Source: Rhypophila decipiens
Taxonomy: Eukaryota; Ascomycota; Sordariomycetes; Sordariales; Naviculisporaceae
NCBI GenBank assembly: GCA_033297075.1
Contig: MU858113.1
Span: forward strand, 62,001-126,000
DNA: 64,000 bases
Reading direction: 5' to 3'
The notes below the pieces were generated by a model, which did not search any database, was not told where the DNA came from, and saw nothing but the letters and a program-made list of their open reading frames with translations. Positions 21,779 through 32,162 of the stretch are shown one piece after another. The translations under genes and the position numbers were made by a program. How positions within the stretch are numbered: position 1 is the stretch's first letter; each line of letters begins with the position of its first letter.

Positions 21779-21946
21779 TGAGGCAGAAACCGACATGATA
21801 GACATGTGTAGACATGACGATCGTAACTATTTAGACATAACTCGTATACGGTGTTATCATGACATTCAAATTTCCCTTATTTGGTCGTTTCCATGCATTT
21901 GATGCCTTGTCCCTGCTCGCTCAGCTATTCGTCTGTCCCCCTTGCT

Positions 21947-22765
21947 TTACTTGTCACCATGCAAGGCTCCCTCAACCTCGTTCCAGCAATGTCCCTGGGC
22001 CACGGCAACAAAGCAGTCGCTGCCCGGAAAAGCCCACTTGTCGCTGTGATTGTTGCAGCTCGTAACCGGCCACCCATTGTAGTCAATGCACTCCTTGATG
22101 GTCCCCTTTGGCCTTGTGCACCTCCCCTGGTCAATGCCATACGCGAGCGAGCACACCTTGCCGCCGTGGTTCTGGAAACATGTGCCGCCTTCCCCTTCGC
22201 CTCTCTTGGAGTGCCCGTGGCTGTGGTCGTGCCCACCGTGGCGCCAGCCAAAGTCGTACACGTGAATGTTGTCGTGCTTGCGCATGACCGGTGCAGGTTC
22301 AGCGAGGTAGATGATGCCGTTGGAGATAATATTGGCGGGCACGCCAGTCACCTTGTCGGTCTGGTACCGTCCAACGACAGTGCAGTCGCCGTTGATGGAT
22401 GCGTGCTCGTACTCGCCCATGTGGTTGGCCTCGATCAGCTTGTCGCCGTGCTGCACGAGAGCATTCTCGACGGGAAAGTAGACACGCATCGTCTTCTCGA
22501 GCGGGTCAAAGTAGGCCATGTCCAGTTGGTCCCACTCGTGTGGGTTCTCGGCGATGTTGCTCTCAAGCTGGGCGATCTGGTTCTCGGTCATGATGATCTT
22601 CTTGAAGCCGACCAGCTTCACGGTGTGGTTCGGATGCTCGTAGGACAGGGTGTCGATGAATCGACGCTCGAACTGGTGGATCTGGTCATCGCGAGCTGCA
22701 AGAGTCATGCACTTGGATGAGGATATCAGGCTGAGAAGCCCGAGGGCCAGTGCGGTGAACTTCAT
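21947..22765 (-). CDS. Secreted Cys-rich protein, unknown
   Basis: Single exon, 272 residues. The ATG at 22765 is chosen because it begins a classical signal peptide (MKFTALALGLLSLISSS). The mature part is hydrophilic with a His-rich stretch (GHDHSHGHS, ~185-195) preceding a KR site. After it comes a C-terminal module of about 70 residues with eight cysteines (GTCFQNHGGKVC, GRCTRPKG, IKECIDYNGW, TSCNN, DCFVAV, HCWN). The KR just before that module could be a Kex2-type processing site, releasing a small disulfide-rich domain. I do not recognise the family. It may be an effector or cell-wall-associated protein; this is only an inference from secretion and cysteine content. Confidence 0.7.
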   Translation of the reverse strand: MKFTALALGLLSLISSSKCMTLAARDDQIHQFERRFIDTLSYEHPNHTVKLVGFKKIIMTENQIAQLESNIAENPHEWDQLDMAYFDPLEKTMRVYFPVENALVQHGDKLIEANHMGEYEHASINGDCTVVGRYQTDKVTGVPANIISNGIIYLAEPAPVMRKHDNIHVYDFGWRHGGHDHSHGHSKRGEGEGGTCFQNHGGKVCSLAYGIDQGRCTRPKGTIKECIDYNGWPVTSCNNHSDKWAFPGSDCFVAVAQGHCWNEVEGALHGDK

Positions 22766-24382
22766 GATGCCTTTGCTGTGGAATGTAGTATGATTCGGTT
22801 GGTGACGACAGAATAGGGTCAGTCGATTTGGTATCAGCAAAACCAAGGAAGCCGCCCGGCAGGACCAGGGCGGGAGATTTATATGTAACATATTAGAAAT
22901 TCTTGCGCACAGTGGTCTCACATTATCCGTCAGGATCTGGACCTGCGAATGACAGGCGGAGCATCTCCTCCTCCTCGCCCGATATCTCAATGCAGGGGCC
23001 CGAATCATGCGGTCCACGATATTCAAGACCCTTTGTCGGTCATTGTTCAGGTTGGTGCGATGCAGTGTGCTCGCCTCTTTGATTAATCCGATTATCAGTT
23101 GTGCAACTGGCTGCTCCTGATTCCTCAGACCACAAAGGTATATAGCGGCCCATTGCTTACCCTGTCGTGGGAGTTTATCCGCGACGTTGGCGAGTGTAAC
23201 TAGGTACGTCCCAAATAGTAAGTTTGTCCAAGGACCCGGTATCTCTCTGCGCGATTGGAGGGAAGTCGGTCGGGGGAGGCAGTGGCACAGTAACACAGGA
23301 TAGCTTAAGCTGAAGTGAGCCGTGGGACAGGCGGTGGCAACGATGGGTTTGTCTGCCGGGTAAATCATCCCCCCGCGTAGGTCATGAGTCGACTGTTATT
23401 AACAGTTTATTGTGGCTGGTCTAGGTCGATCGGATGTCAGGTTCAGGCCTTTTGAAACGTAAGACGGGAATTCGTGAATCGTCGTTGCGATGGAATGACG
23501 TTGTTTGTCAGAGATACCAGCCATAGGACGGACATGAGATTTGTTTCTGGCGTGGTACCATACTGTTATTATTAGCAGTCGTCACCAGAGTTCAGAGTCG
23601 ATTCATCTCTCCAAGGTCAAGAATGCTCAACTGAAACATGTCTGTGAACCATCGCGACGGAATGAGCACCCAAACAACTGCCGATCGATGAGGGGTTCAC
23701 GGCCACTGACGGCGCAGTATCAACATTGCAAAGGACCGACAGCCGGATCGTGATACATGTAGTCATGCTGCTGCGAGATGATTGGTGTTCGGGAAAGCAG
23801 AACGAGGCGGGCTGTCTGAAGTTGCCACTGGCGGTCGATCCGGCATCGTGAGTTGTAAAGTTGTAACTTGAGCAAGGTTGCCGCAACGCGAAAGTGAAAG
23901 TGAAAGAGAAGAATAGGAGTCGATCGCGGCAAAATGAAGAGAAAACCTATGGCCAGTGGAGTGTGTCTGTCCGAATGTGGGGAGACTGGCCATGAACATT
24001 TTACGGTTGGGAGTGGAGCCTCTGAAAGGACCGGAACCTGTCCCGGCCTTTGCCCCGTAAACCCCGTGATGACTGATGAGATCCAGACCCCGAAAGTGGA
24101 CTCCCCTCTTACATGTAAAGTTTCTGTATTCAAGGGAATTCTCAACCTTCAGTGGACATCCCAGGTCTATCACCGAGTCTTAATTCCGTTCCGGTCCTCA
24201 CCGACGCATTCCGCCAGCATTGTCATTTCGAAGAAGCTCAGAACTCACAGCTACCAGTGCCGCTTCCATATCTAACTTCTTCTATGCTTGCATACAAATC
24301 CAAATGAAAGCTGAATGTCGAAAATACCACCGTATACTTTTACTCTTCCTCCGGTGGCAGATCGCTAACCCAAAACTCGGGT
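22766..24382. other. 1.6 kb intergenic, no gene seen
   Basis: This includes the promoter of the secreted Cys-rich gene (adjacent to 22765) and the 3' flank of the 2EXR gene. Several short frames exist but none has family character. No repeats noted. Confidence 0.4.
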
Positions 24383-25621
24383 TCAAAGTGTCTCGTTTCC
24401 GAACCTCCCAAGATCATCATCCAGCACGCGGTATTGCTCCGGGTCCTTGCGCTCTCCCGTCAGGACATGGCCCACTCGAGACTCCAGCCCCAAGTTTGCA
24501 ACCATGCGACCGGCACACACTTCCACCCACCTCTCTGGAAGACCACTTTCCCTGGATCCTCTCTCGTCATTAACTTCTGTACCATCTCTGCCCACATCAG
24601 CCACCTGCCTCTCCTCAAACACCGCCATCTGGACATCAACTCTTGTCCCCTGCACATTCCTCCGAGGTTCCACAATCATGTACTCTTCCATAGTCAACCA
24701 TCTCCTGAAAACATCATGGCCCTCAGGCCCATCCGCCGATAGTCTCTCCCGAAAGAACCCCGCGCGACGAGCTCGGGCCAGAATGTCCCCAGGTACCCGA
24801 TCCAGCTCTATCTTCATAATCTTGTCATCGCTGAGCTTGGTAAGCCGACACCTCCTGGCTGGGGGGACAAATTCCAGCCCGGGAACCCAGGGTGCCGAGT
24901 TATCATAATGGTTGAGTCTTCTGGCCTCAAAGGCGTTTTCAGACTCGTCCACTTGCTTCTTGAAACAGTCATATCTTCTCGCATGGCTCTCGGGCAGGAC
25001 ATAGGTAATGCTTTCAAGAAGGGGCGCTACATGTTGGATGAAGTGACGGGGAAAATTGAGATAATCAAGATGCGGTCGAGCGACTCGATGGATAAACACG
25101 ACGCCCAGCTCTATAGCTACATGGCGTAACTGTCTTCCTAGGACCGCGTGCTCGGGTTGGCGGAAGAACACGCTTGTGATGAAGTCGTGTTGACAAGCCG
25201 ACCAGTAGAGGGTGTCGACTTCGGGATCAAAAACTCGGTAAGGAACATGGATGTTTCCTGCTTGTGGGGACAGGCGGAGGCCAATAGGAATGCCGACCGA
25301 CTTGAAGAGACCGGACTTGGTGGAGCGAAAGAAGAACGAGCGGGACGAGCGGCTTAGGTGGGCGATGGCCGGCCAGCAGGTGTCTACTGTTAGGGGGAGG
25401 ATGGGGCCATTTCCGATGAGGCAGTTGCAGCGCCTTTGGCCTTGTGAGTGGAGAGCATATGCTGGGTTGCAGTAACCTGGTTCGTGAGGCCGGTGTTTGA
25501 GCACAGGGGGGCTTATAATGCAGGTCTCGGGATTTGGAGGCTGGAGGAGGAGATGCACTGTCCAGATGGCATCTTGGATCTCGATTGGAAGACGGGGGAA
25601 AGGAGTAAAGGTAGCCGCCAT
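24383..25621 (-). CDS. 2EXR-domain protein
   Basis: Single exon, 412 residues from the ATG at 25621. The N-terminus reads TFTPFPRLPIEIQDAIW, which is the hallmark of the fungal 2EXR family (F..FP.LP.E.R..IW), an F-box-like motif found in large numbers in Pezizomycotina and of unknown role. The remainder has the family's intermittent hydrophobic strands but no second domain. The frame is open further upstream, but that part has no 2EXR similarity and lacks a better start. It lies head to head with the NACHT-ankyrin gene, 369 bp apart. Confidence 0.8.
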   Translation of the reverse strand: MAATFTPFPRLPIEIQDAIWTVHLLLQPPNPETCIISPPVLKHRPHEPGYCNPAYALHSQGQRRCNCLIGNGPILPLTVDTCWPAIAHLSRSSRSFFFRSTKSGLFKSVGIPIGLRLSPQAGNIHVPYRVFDPEVDTLYWSACQHDFITSVFFRQPEHAVLGRQLRHVAIELGVVFIHRVARPHLDYLNFPRHFIQHVAPLLESITYVLPESHARRYDCFKKQVDESENAFEARRLNHYDNSAPWVPGLEFVPPARRCRLTKLSDDKIMKIELDRVPGDILARARRAGFFRERLSADGPEGHDVFRRWLTMEEYMIVEPRRNVQGTRVDVQMAVFEERQVADVGRDGTEVNDERGSRESGLPERWVEVCAGRMVANLGLESRVGHVLTGERKDPEQYRVLDDDLGRFGNETL

Positions 25622-25990
25622 TGTGATACAGTTACGATGCGTGATTCTTGAGAACTTGAGGGTGGTTTGTGAACAGTGGTGGTTGGAAAAGAGCTCACAG
25701 CTGTCACGTGCGGCCGCGTGGGCGGGGTTATGCCAAGCCTCAAACCAAGATCGAGGAGCAGAAACGATAAGTTGACAGCGACTAACCAGATATAGACGAG
25801 ACGTGCGATCAGTCTCTGAGCCGCAAGCCACAATCCCTAGCTGAGGGGTCAGTTTGCGGACAGCTGAGCCCCAACGAGAGTTTCATCATCAATCGTTCTA
25901 CCTCATCAACCACGCGGTCTTGCTTCTTGCGAACACATCGCGCCTCCTTGTACCACCTATATTTCCCGTATTCATGCTCGTCGTGGGAGA
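25622..25990. promoter_or_regulatory. Divergent promoter, 2EXR / NACHT-ankyrin
   Basis: This 369-bp gap between two divergent genes must contain both promoters. No distinct operator was recognised. Confidence 0.45.
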
Positions 25991-28900
25991 ATGGACCCCC
26001 TATCCCTCATCGCCGGCGCGGCTGGCATCATCTCGCTAGGCATCCAAGTCACGCAGTCGCTGATCGAGTTCTACCAGGGTGCCAAGTGCGATGCGGCCAG
26101 AACGCTTGAGAAGCTCGGCCGGCTGCTCACAATTCTCAAGCACATGCATGATCACTTGGAGAAACGCAGATTCCGAGACGACGAGTGTTCGTTGGTGACG
26201 CAGATTGAAGCCTTGATCCAAACCTGTCGCGTATCCATCCGCGAGCTGCAGGGTCAGTCCGAGAGGGTGAAGCGTCAGTCTACAGGAGTTCGGGGTGTTG
26301 CGAGTTCGGTATCTCGAAAGCTGGCATTCCATCTGCGCCAGAGCACGTTACAGAGAGTTGAACACGAGGTCGACCAGATTGTCTTGCACATGGGTCTGGC
26401 CATGCAGCTGCTGCAGCAGAAGGCCGTCGACCGGGTCGAGGACGATATTGGCTCGTTACTCAGCTCGCTCAGCGTCAGAAAGGTCTCGGCGATTCCAGAT
26501 GAGGAGCTACAATGGCTCAAGGTTCCCGATATGTCGCTCCACTACAACGAGGCCGCCAAGAGAAGACATCCTGGCACAGGGCTCTGGCTCGTCGAGGGCG
26601 CAACCTTTCGCGACTGGCTTGCGAAGCCGAATTCCCTGCTCTGGCTCAACGGTTTTGCTGGTTGTGGGAAGTCGGTGTTGTGCTCGACGGCCATCGAGCA
26701 CGTCTTCCGATACCGCCAGGCCAACTCGCAGGCCAAAATTGGCCTCGCCATGTTCTTCTTTGCTTTCAGTGATGATACCAGACAAGACGCCTCCGCCATG
26801 CTCCGCTCTCTCATCTCCCAGTTGTCATCGCAGCTCGGTAACGAGCACAGGCTGGTGGCCCGATTGTGCAAGGGCCATCGGAGTACTACACCACCTGACC
26901 ACGTGCTTGTCGAGTTTCTTCGTCAGTTGGTACAAGCCTTCACAGGCGGCGTTTTTATTGTCCTAGACGCCCTGGACGAGAGCCCTCGGGGGAAACAGCG
27001 ACGAGAAGTACTTCAGATTATCACAGACGCGCGGAAGTGGGCGGAGGCGGGCCTCCATTTGCTCCTCTCGAGCCGGGATGAAGTCGACATCCACGAGGAA
27101 CTGGAAGCGATTCCCGCGGGCCATATGAGTACAGTTTCGATGAATAACGAATTCGTCGACCAGGACATCGCCGCCTTCATTGCCAGCCATATCAGGGCCA
27201 ACCGGCAGATTCAAAAGTGGGAAGCGCATTATGAGGAGATAGAGAAAGCGCTTATCGAGGGTGCGGAGGGCGTGTAAGTTCGGCATTTCATTCCGAATAT
27301 TCCTTACTTATTACTCACCGTTCTTGCAGATTCCGCTGGGTCGAGTGCCAACTGTTGTCTTTAGAGTCGTGCCCGGGGAGCAAACGCCATCTTGACGCTC
27401 TCTTGGCGTCCCTCCCAAGATCACTTGACAAAACGTATGAGCGGATGCTGGAAAGCATTGCCGAGGAGTCTATCGAAGAAGGCCGGCGCATTCTGACGCT
27501 GCTTTGCTGCGCAAAACGACCACTGACGATTCCAGAGCTCATCGACTGCGTCGCTGTAGAGCTAGGGGAGAGCCCGAGGTTCAATCCCGACGGCAGGCTG
27601 CTGGACGAGAACGAGATACGTCGAATATGTCCTGGCTTCATTGAGGTGGACGAGCACTCGGCTGACGGGCCGCCGACTGTTCGCATTGCCCATTACTCGA
27701 TCCAGGAATATCTCGAATCCTGCAGGATATGCGAGCAACAGCGGCTAGCCAGATTCAGCGTGAAGAGGCCGGACGCAAACGCCTTGGCGGCTTCGATATG
27801 TCTGACGTATTTGCTCGAACCCGCAGTCGTCGCGATGTCGAAACCGGAAGGAAAGGAAGCCACGAACAGAGAATACCCGCTGGCGTCCTATGCTGCACAG
27901 AGCTGGTATTCTCACTACCGGGACGGCTATAGCGGGAGACATGGTGTCCAGCAGCAGATTCTCCGGCTCTTCCATAATGACAACGGTGCCTTCGACAACT
28001 GGGTACTAACATGGAATATGGACAAATACGATGGTAGAAAACCAGAGGGCAGAACGCAATCGCCCGTTTACTACGCCGCGCTCCTTGGTCTTGACTTTGT
28101 TATTGTGAGCTTGTTCGACGACGGACAAGCTAGGACGACGTCCGCCACGCCAGGTGCTTCAACGAGGGCAACGGAATCGATTAACGCCGAGGGCGGAACC
28201 TGCGGGAGTGCTCTCCAGGCGGCGTCTTGCGCCGGTCACGAGGATGTAGTGCGGATCTTGCTATTCCACGGCGCAGACGTGAATGCGGAAAGCGGATATT
28301 TCGGGAGCCCCCTGCAGGCGGCGGCGGCTGCAGGCCACAAGGGGGTCGTCGAGCTGCTACTAGCTAGCGGCTCCAACGTCAACCGGCTAGGGGGATGGCA
28401 CGGCGGCGTCCTCCAAGCAGCCTCGGCGAGAGGTCATGACGCTATCGTCGAGCTGCTCCTCGCCAACGGCGTCGACGTCAATGCGCAGTTTGGTTGGTAC
28501 GGGAACGCCCTGCAAGCGGCTTCGGCTAGAGGCCACGAACGAGTGGTCCGACGACTGCTGGATGCTGGCGCCAACACTGATGCGGCCGGAGGCACGTACG
28601 GCAGTGCTCTGAAGGCGGCTTCTCGTGGAGGATTCGAGGAGGTCGTCCGAATACTTGTCGAAAATGGTGCCAAAACAAATTGGGACGAGAAGCTGGTGCA
28701 GCGCGCCACCAAGGGCGGAGGCGGACGCGGGTTCTACATGCAGTATCTCGAGAGTGAGTGCAGTCCATCCCACACAACACCGGTCTCCTTGGCTAACATA
28801 AACCGCAGGTCTCTGTCGGCGCCGCGGCTGGCACGATCCGATGTACGAGTGCTATCACGACTCCCAGGGCTACTGGTGCCTGGTGCTCGTGAACGGTAGG

Positions 28901-29188
28901 AAGTATCAGACCGACCTTGCTCGCGAATCGGATAGTCTGGCCCAGGAAAATGCAGCTATGCGTGCGTTTATGGTGTGTCGGAACTTTTCCGTCAACGGCG
29001 GGATGCTGGCTCGCAACGGAATTGTCCAGGGCTTGTCCGGGGGCGATTACAACCGGAGAAGCAGGAAGGTGAGCCGGCGCGCATCATCTTCGTTGGGTTA
29101 TGGTCACGGCCATCGTACCCACCAATCCGGCCATCATTGGAGCAGCAACACGAGTGCGGGTGTGTACATACAGCCTAGTTGTTTGTGA
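25991..29188 (+). CDS. NACHT-ankyrin STAND protein with dsRBD-like C-terminus
   Basis: Three exons (25991-27273, 27330-28753, 28809-29188) give 1028 residues. The fungal STAND N-terminal domain (MDPLSLIAGAAGIISLG) spans about 1-150. NACHT has Walker A GFAGCGKS at 221-228 and a Walker B (FIVLDALDE) near 320-330. Five ankyrin repeats occupy ~717-880 (GSALQAASCAGHEDVVRILL-like units). The second intron (28754-28808) joins a last exon whose product, with the preceding YLES, reads LCRRRGWHDPMYECYHD, CLVLVNGRKYQTD and LAQENAAMRAF. This has the spacing of the alpha-beta-beta-beta-alpha double-stranded RNA-binding fold, although the basic KKxAK contact motif is missing. The architecture is that of an NLR-type sensor, with ankyrins as the usual ligand-binding part. 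The tail ends in a Ser/His-rich extension. Confidence 0.85.
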
Positions 29189-29249
29189 CGAATCTGGGCA
29201 TAGCGTTATCTCAGCATAGCTCGGACCTCCACAGGATTCCGAACAACCC

Positions 29250-29400
29250 AAGCTGTTGGAAGCCGAGGCAAATCAACCGAATACAATACAATCCAAAGAG
29301 GCCGAAATACTGTCAAGCCAATTCAATCTAGCTATACTACTTAACTTGGACTATTTAGATTACTTAAACTGGTAGAGCCCCTATATAGAACCCTAACCCT
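29250..29400 (+). repeat. Dispersed repeat, copy B
   Basis: This is related to 4395-4560 in the same orientation over about 150 bp (blocks GGCAAATCAACCGAAT, CCAAAGAGGCC, AAATACTGTCAA, TAGCTATACTACTT, CTATATAGAACCCTAACCCT). It lies directly downstream of the NACHT-ankyrin gene. Its nature (solo LTR or transposon tail) is not resolved. Confidence 0.55.
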
Positions 29401-29493
29401 GTACCGACTTTTACCATCTTAAAACTGGGAAAGCTTCATTTTTTTACCATTTTCCCAGCCATTCAAGTACCTAAAGTAAATCAATTCAATCTT

Positions 29494-29525
29494 CAGAACG
29501 GAGGTCAGTGGTCACCTCCGTTCTG
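29494..29525. repeat. Short perfect inverted repeat
   Basis: CAGAACGGAGGT at 29494-29505 is followed after 8 bases by its exact complement at 29514-29525. A second, partial inverted pair (AGTGGTCACC / GGTGACCACT) overlaps and extends to about 29556. Possible hairpin or end of a small element. Confidence 0.5.
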
Positions 29526-29932
29526 CGGGCGGCTGGCGGCCAAGTGGTGACCACTTTTCTTTCCAACTCCTGTGCAATGGAGCCACTTACATCGCCAGCT
29601 GTCAAGCTAGGTACGTACCCGTTTACCCTGTATATAAGTCAGCCAACGGGAGGTCTGAGTTCACAGAGATAAGTATAGCGGCAGGAAGACGGAAACATTC
29701 TGCGGGTTTCTCCAGGTTTCCATGCGGGTTTCTCCAGGTTTCCATGCAGGTCTTCTTGTACGACGTGAGCCAGATGCTAGTGAAAATTGCCCAACCTCCT
29801 CCACTTGTGGCGGGCTGTTTCAGAACCCGACACTTAAGCGTTGACATCATACATTTATCTCTAAATAACGCCGTTGCGAAACAATTATTCCCAGTCCTTA
29901 GGCTCTTTCAGCTATCTGAGCAACGACTAGCC

Positions 29933-30451
29933 ATGGGCTGGACGAAGGATCAAATGATCGAGGAGATGGAGGAAGAGCGCGAGGAGTTGGAACAGGCGCT
30001 GGACGACATCGAGGCTTACGGCGAACGGTTTGAATGGTGTGATTTTGCGTCAAGATCTCTTTCCGATCACTGACCAAAGATATCCTGCAGCCCCAGTGAA
30101 TGCTGCGATAGCAAGAAGTGCACAAAATCGTGTTTCGTCAAGTCTTGCTTTGACTGGTGCCTTACACATAGTCAACCTTCTTCCGAGGAAAGACATGGTC
30201 TGGCTTCGGTGAAGGTAGAGCGTCGGTCGAAGGATCCTGAAGGCAACCTAATTTCTGAAACATCGGTTGAAAAAAGACGAGTATGTGGGCATGAAAGGGC
30301 GAAAGAGTTTCCGGGAGACTGCCATATCATTACCTGCCCTTTTGTTGCCGATTGTGATGAAAACGGACGCTTTATCTCCCGGGAAGATCAGTTGTGGCGG
30401 TTTGAGGACGAGCAAAGGATGGGGGAAATTATGGCGCGCGACTCACCTTGA
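29933..30451 (+). CDS. Small Cys-rich protein with acidic helix, unknown
   Basis: Two exons (29933-30036 and 30091-30451) give 154 residues. The start is ATG in the context CCATGG. An upstream in-frame ATG at 29744 would add 63 uncharacteristic residues. The first exon encodes an acidic amphipathic helix (MIEEMEEEREELEQALDDIE). Removing the 54-nt intron (GTGTGA donor, CTGCAG acceptor, CACTGAC before it) joins two open frames and yields a dense cysteine block, CPSECCDSKKCTKSC, followed by FVKSCFDWC. The C-terminal part has further Cys/His pairs (VCGHER, DCHIITCPFVADC). No signal peptide is visible, so the cysteines may bind metal in the cytosol or nucleus. The family is not recognised, and the intron model is the weakest point. 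Confidence 0.5.
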
Positions 30452-31304
30452 CGATTCTGGCGGAGAAGCAATGCCAGAGGACGGCGTTTCATGACGTTGG
30501 ACAGAGTCTTGTCAGATACACATTTATGGTCGATAATTAAGGATTCATACGGGAATGTTGTTCGTCTCGTGCAGGGAGCGCGTAGCTTGGAGAGCATGAG
30601 TACCTAGCCCAGTGATATATCTCTATCACTGAGATGTAAATAAGACCCTTTTTGGAGACTCATGCTGCATGTATGAATCGTCGGACCGCAATCCTAGAAG
30701 GATACACTCGCACTAAGGATGGGAGAAACGATCATTATGGGCGGTCTACAAACAGCTCTGCTCCTCTCACCGCGGTTGCTTTGTTTATCGATCAACGAAT
30801 CCCATAGCCTTTCCAATTATCACCAAAGGGCTTACCTACATTCGCAAGGCTCACGTAATATGGTTTTATATCAAATATAGTCTCTTCTTGGATGTGATAC
30901 ATTCGGGAGAACGAATGTCTCTTTCGAAAGGGGTTGTGGAATAGTCGTGAGGCTGTGATATTGATCTGTGGCAAATGCTTTCTTCTAGCCCATGTAATCC
31001 GGAGGCTGTTGGCTCATTGCCTTGGTGCGGAACAATCTGTGTGCTTTCCCAAGGCAGAAAGGAGCTGGGCAAACTCCCCTAGCCTAGAAATTCCAACCCT
31101 CCCAGCAAGCACAGAACCTCCCAAACCCCGACGCGCCTCGTGTCGCGCTAGCTAGCCCCTCGTCCTGCCCCCTCGACCAACCCACGTCCCCTCCCCCACC
31201 TGACCAGGGCAGGCTCGTCCGAGGTTTATAAGTTCCCGGAGGGTGCCCCCTCCCGTCGACAGCCCGCAACCATTGTGGCCCCAGGAATGGTGTTCCCTGA
31301 GGAG
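30452..31304. other. Intergenic, no gene seen
   Basis: Only short frames occur on both strands. The sequence approaching 31305 is C-rich and could be an upstream part of the SINE or ordinary flank. Confidence 0.35.
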
Positions 31305-31498
31305 TGATCCGATGGTGCAGCGGTAGTTGTCGGCAGCAGGAAAATCGGGCTCTGAAAAGAGGCACCCGGGTTCGATTCCCTGCCATTGTAAGTCCGCCTT
31401 TCTTATGTGATAATCGTACTAGTAAAAGCCGCAAGGGGCTTTTCGTAGGTCATCCTCTGACATCTGCAGAGGGTGACTGAGCTTTTGCTATTTTTTTT
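31305..31498 (+). mobile_element. tRNA-related SINE, copy 1
   Basis: An A-box-like TGGTGCAGCGG (31313-31323) and a perfect B box GGTTCGATTCC (31369-31379) are spaced as in a tRNA gene, giving an internal RNA polymerase III promoter. The acceptor arms do not pair, so it is not a functional tRNA. It is followed by a ~110-bp tail with a small hairpin (AAAAGCC...GGCTTTT), the block GAGCTTTTGCT and a T8 run (31491-31498) that would terminate Pol III. The same tail order and the same terminal block occur in the copy at 39722-39943, which makes a dispersed SINE family the best reading. Confidence 0.7.
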
Positions 31499-32162
31499 AG
31501 TTTTTGATGATGTTATTGTTTTGTGTTCTCTTTTTGTTTGGCTGAAGTCATCCGAGTTTGGCATCTCTTGTGGCCTTGTGCGGACCACAGCTTACCTATC
31601 CCAGCGAGACTTGCAGCTCGTTTCCTTTGTCTGCCTTGTTGGTTCTCTTTCATCAGCATTCATGGGTACGATGGGGATTGCTTTCCCGGCCACAGCCTCA
31701 CATTCACGTCACGGTGAGCGCGACCAGGCAGTCTATTTAACTCTGCCCTCTCATTTGAATTCTTATTCATGATTGTTAATTCAGTTCTATAAGGCTAGCA
31801 ACACCCAGGCGGAGCAGTCGGCAGTCACAATGGCTCATGACACGCAGATGATAATGCCTGTCAAGCCGGTGGTGGCAAGTTCTCGACCCTGTTATGGTAA
31901 TTTGCGCAGAAAAAAATTGAAGAATGTCACAAAATCTCTCCTAAATTCAGACTACGTATCTCTATCTATAATGTCTATGCCGATGTGATGGCGCCTCCTC
32001 GAACTGCCATCGCTATCCATATCACGGTCTTGGTAGCTAGCGGTGGTGGCGGTCTTCTTATAACCAACACACTATCCATGCGAAGGGTAGAGTTCCCTCG
32101 TCTTATTTGTTGAAAAACGACGATCCTGCCTTTCGAGAGGGATGTGGGCGTGGGGCCTCTCG
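31499..32162. other. Intergenic, no gene seen
   Basis: This is the 3' flank of the alpha-kinase gene. Short frames only. Confidence 0.35.

Noticed and set aside
31305..31390. Possible tRNA gene (A and B boxes present).
   Set aside because: The 5' and 3' acceptor halves do not pair and no sound anticodon arm can be drawn. The shared tail with 39722-39943 points to a SINE.
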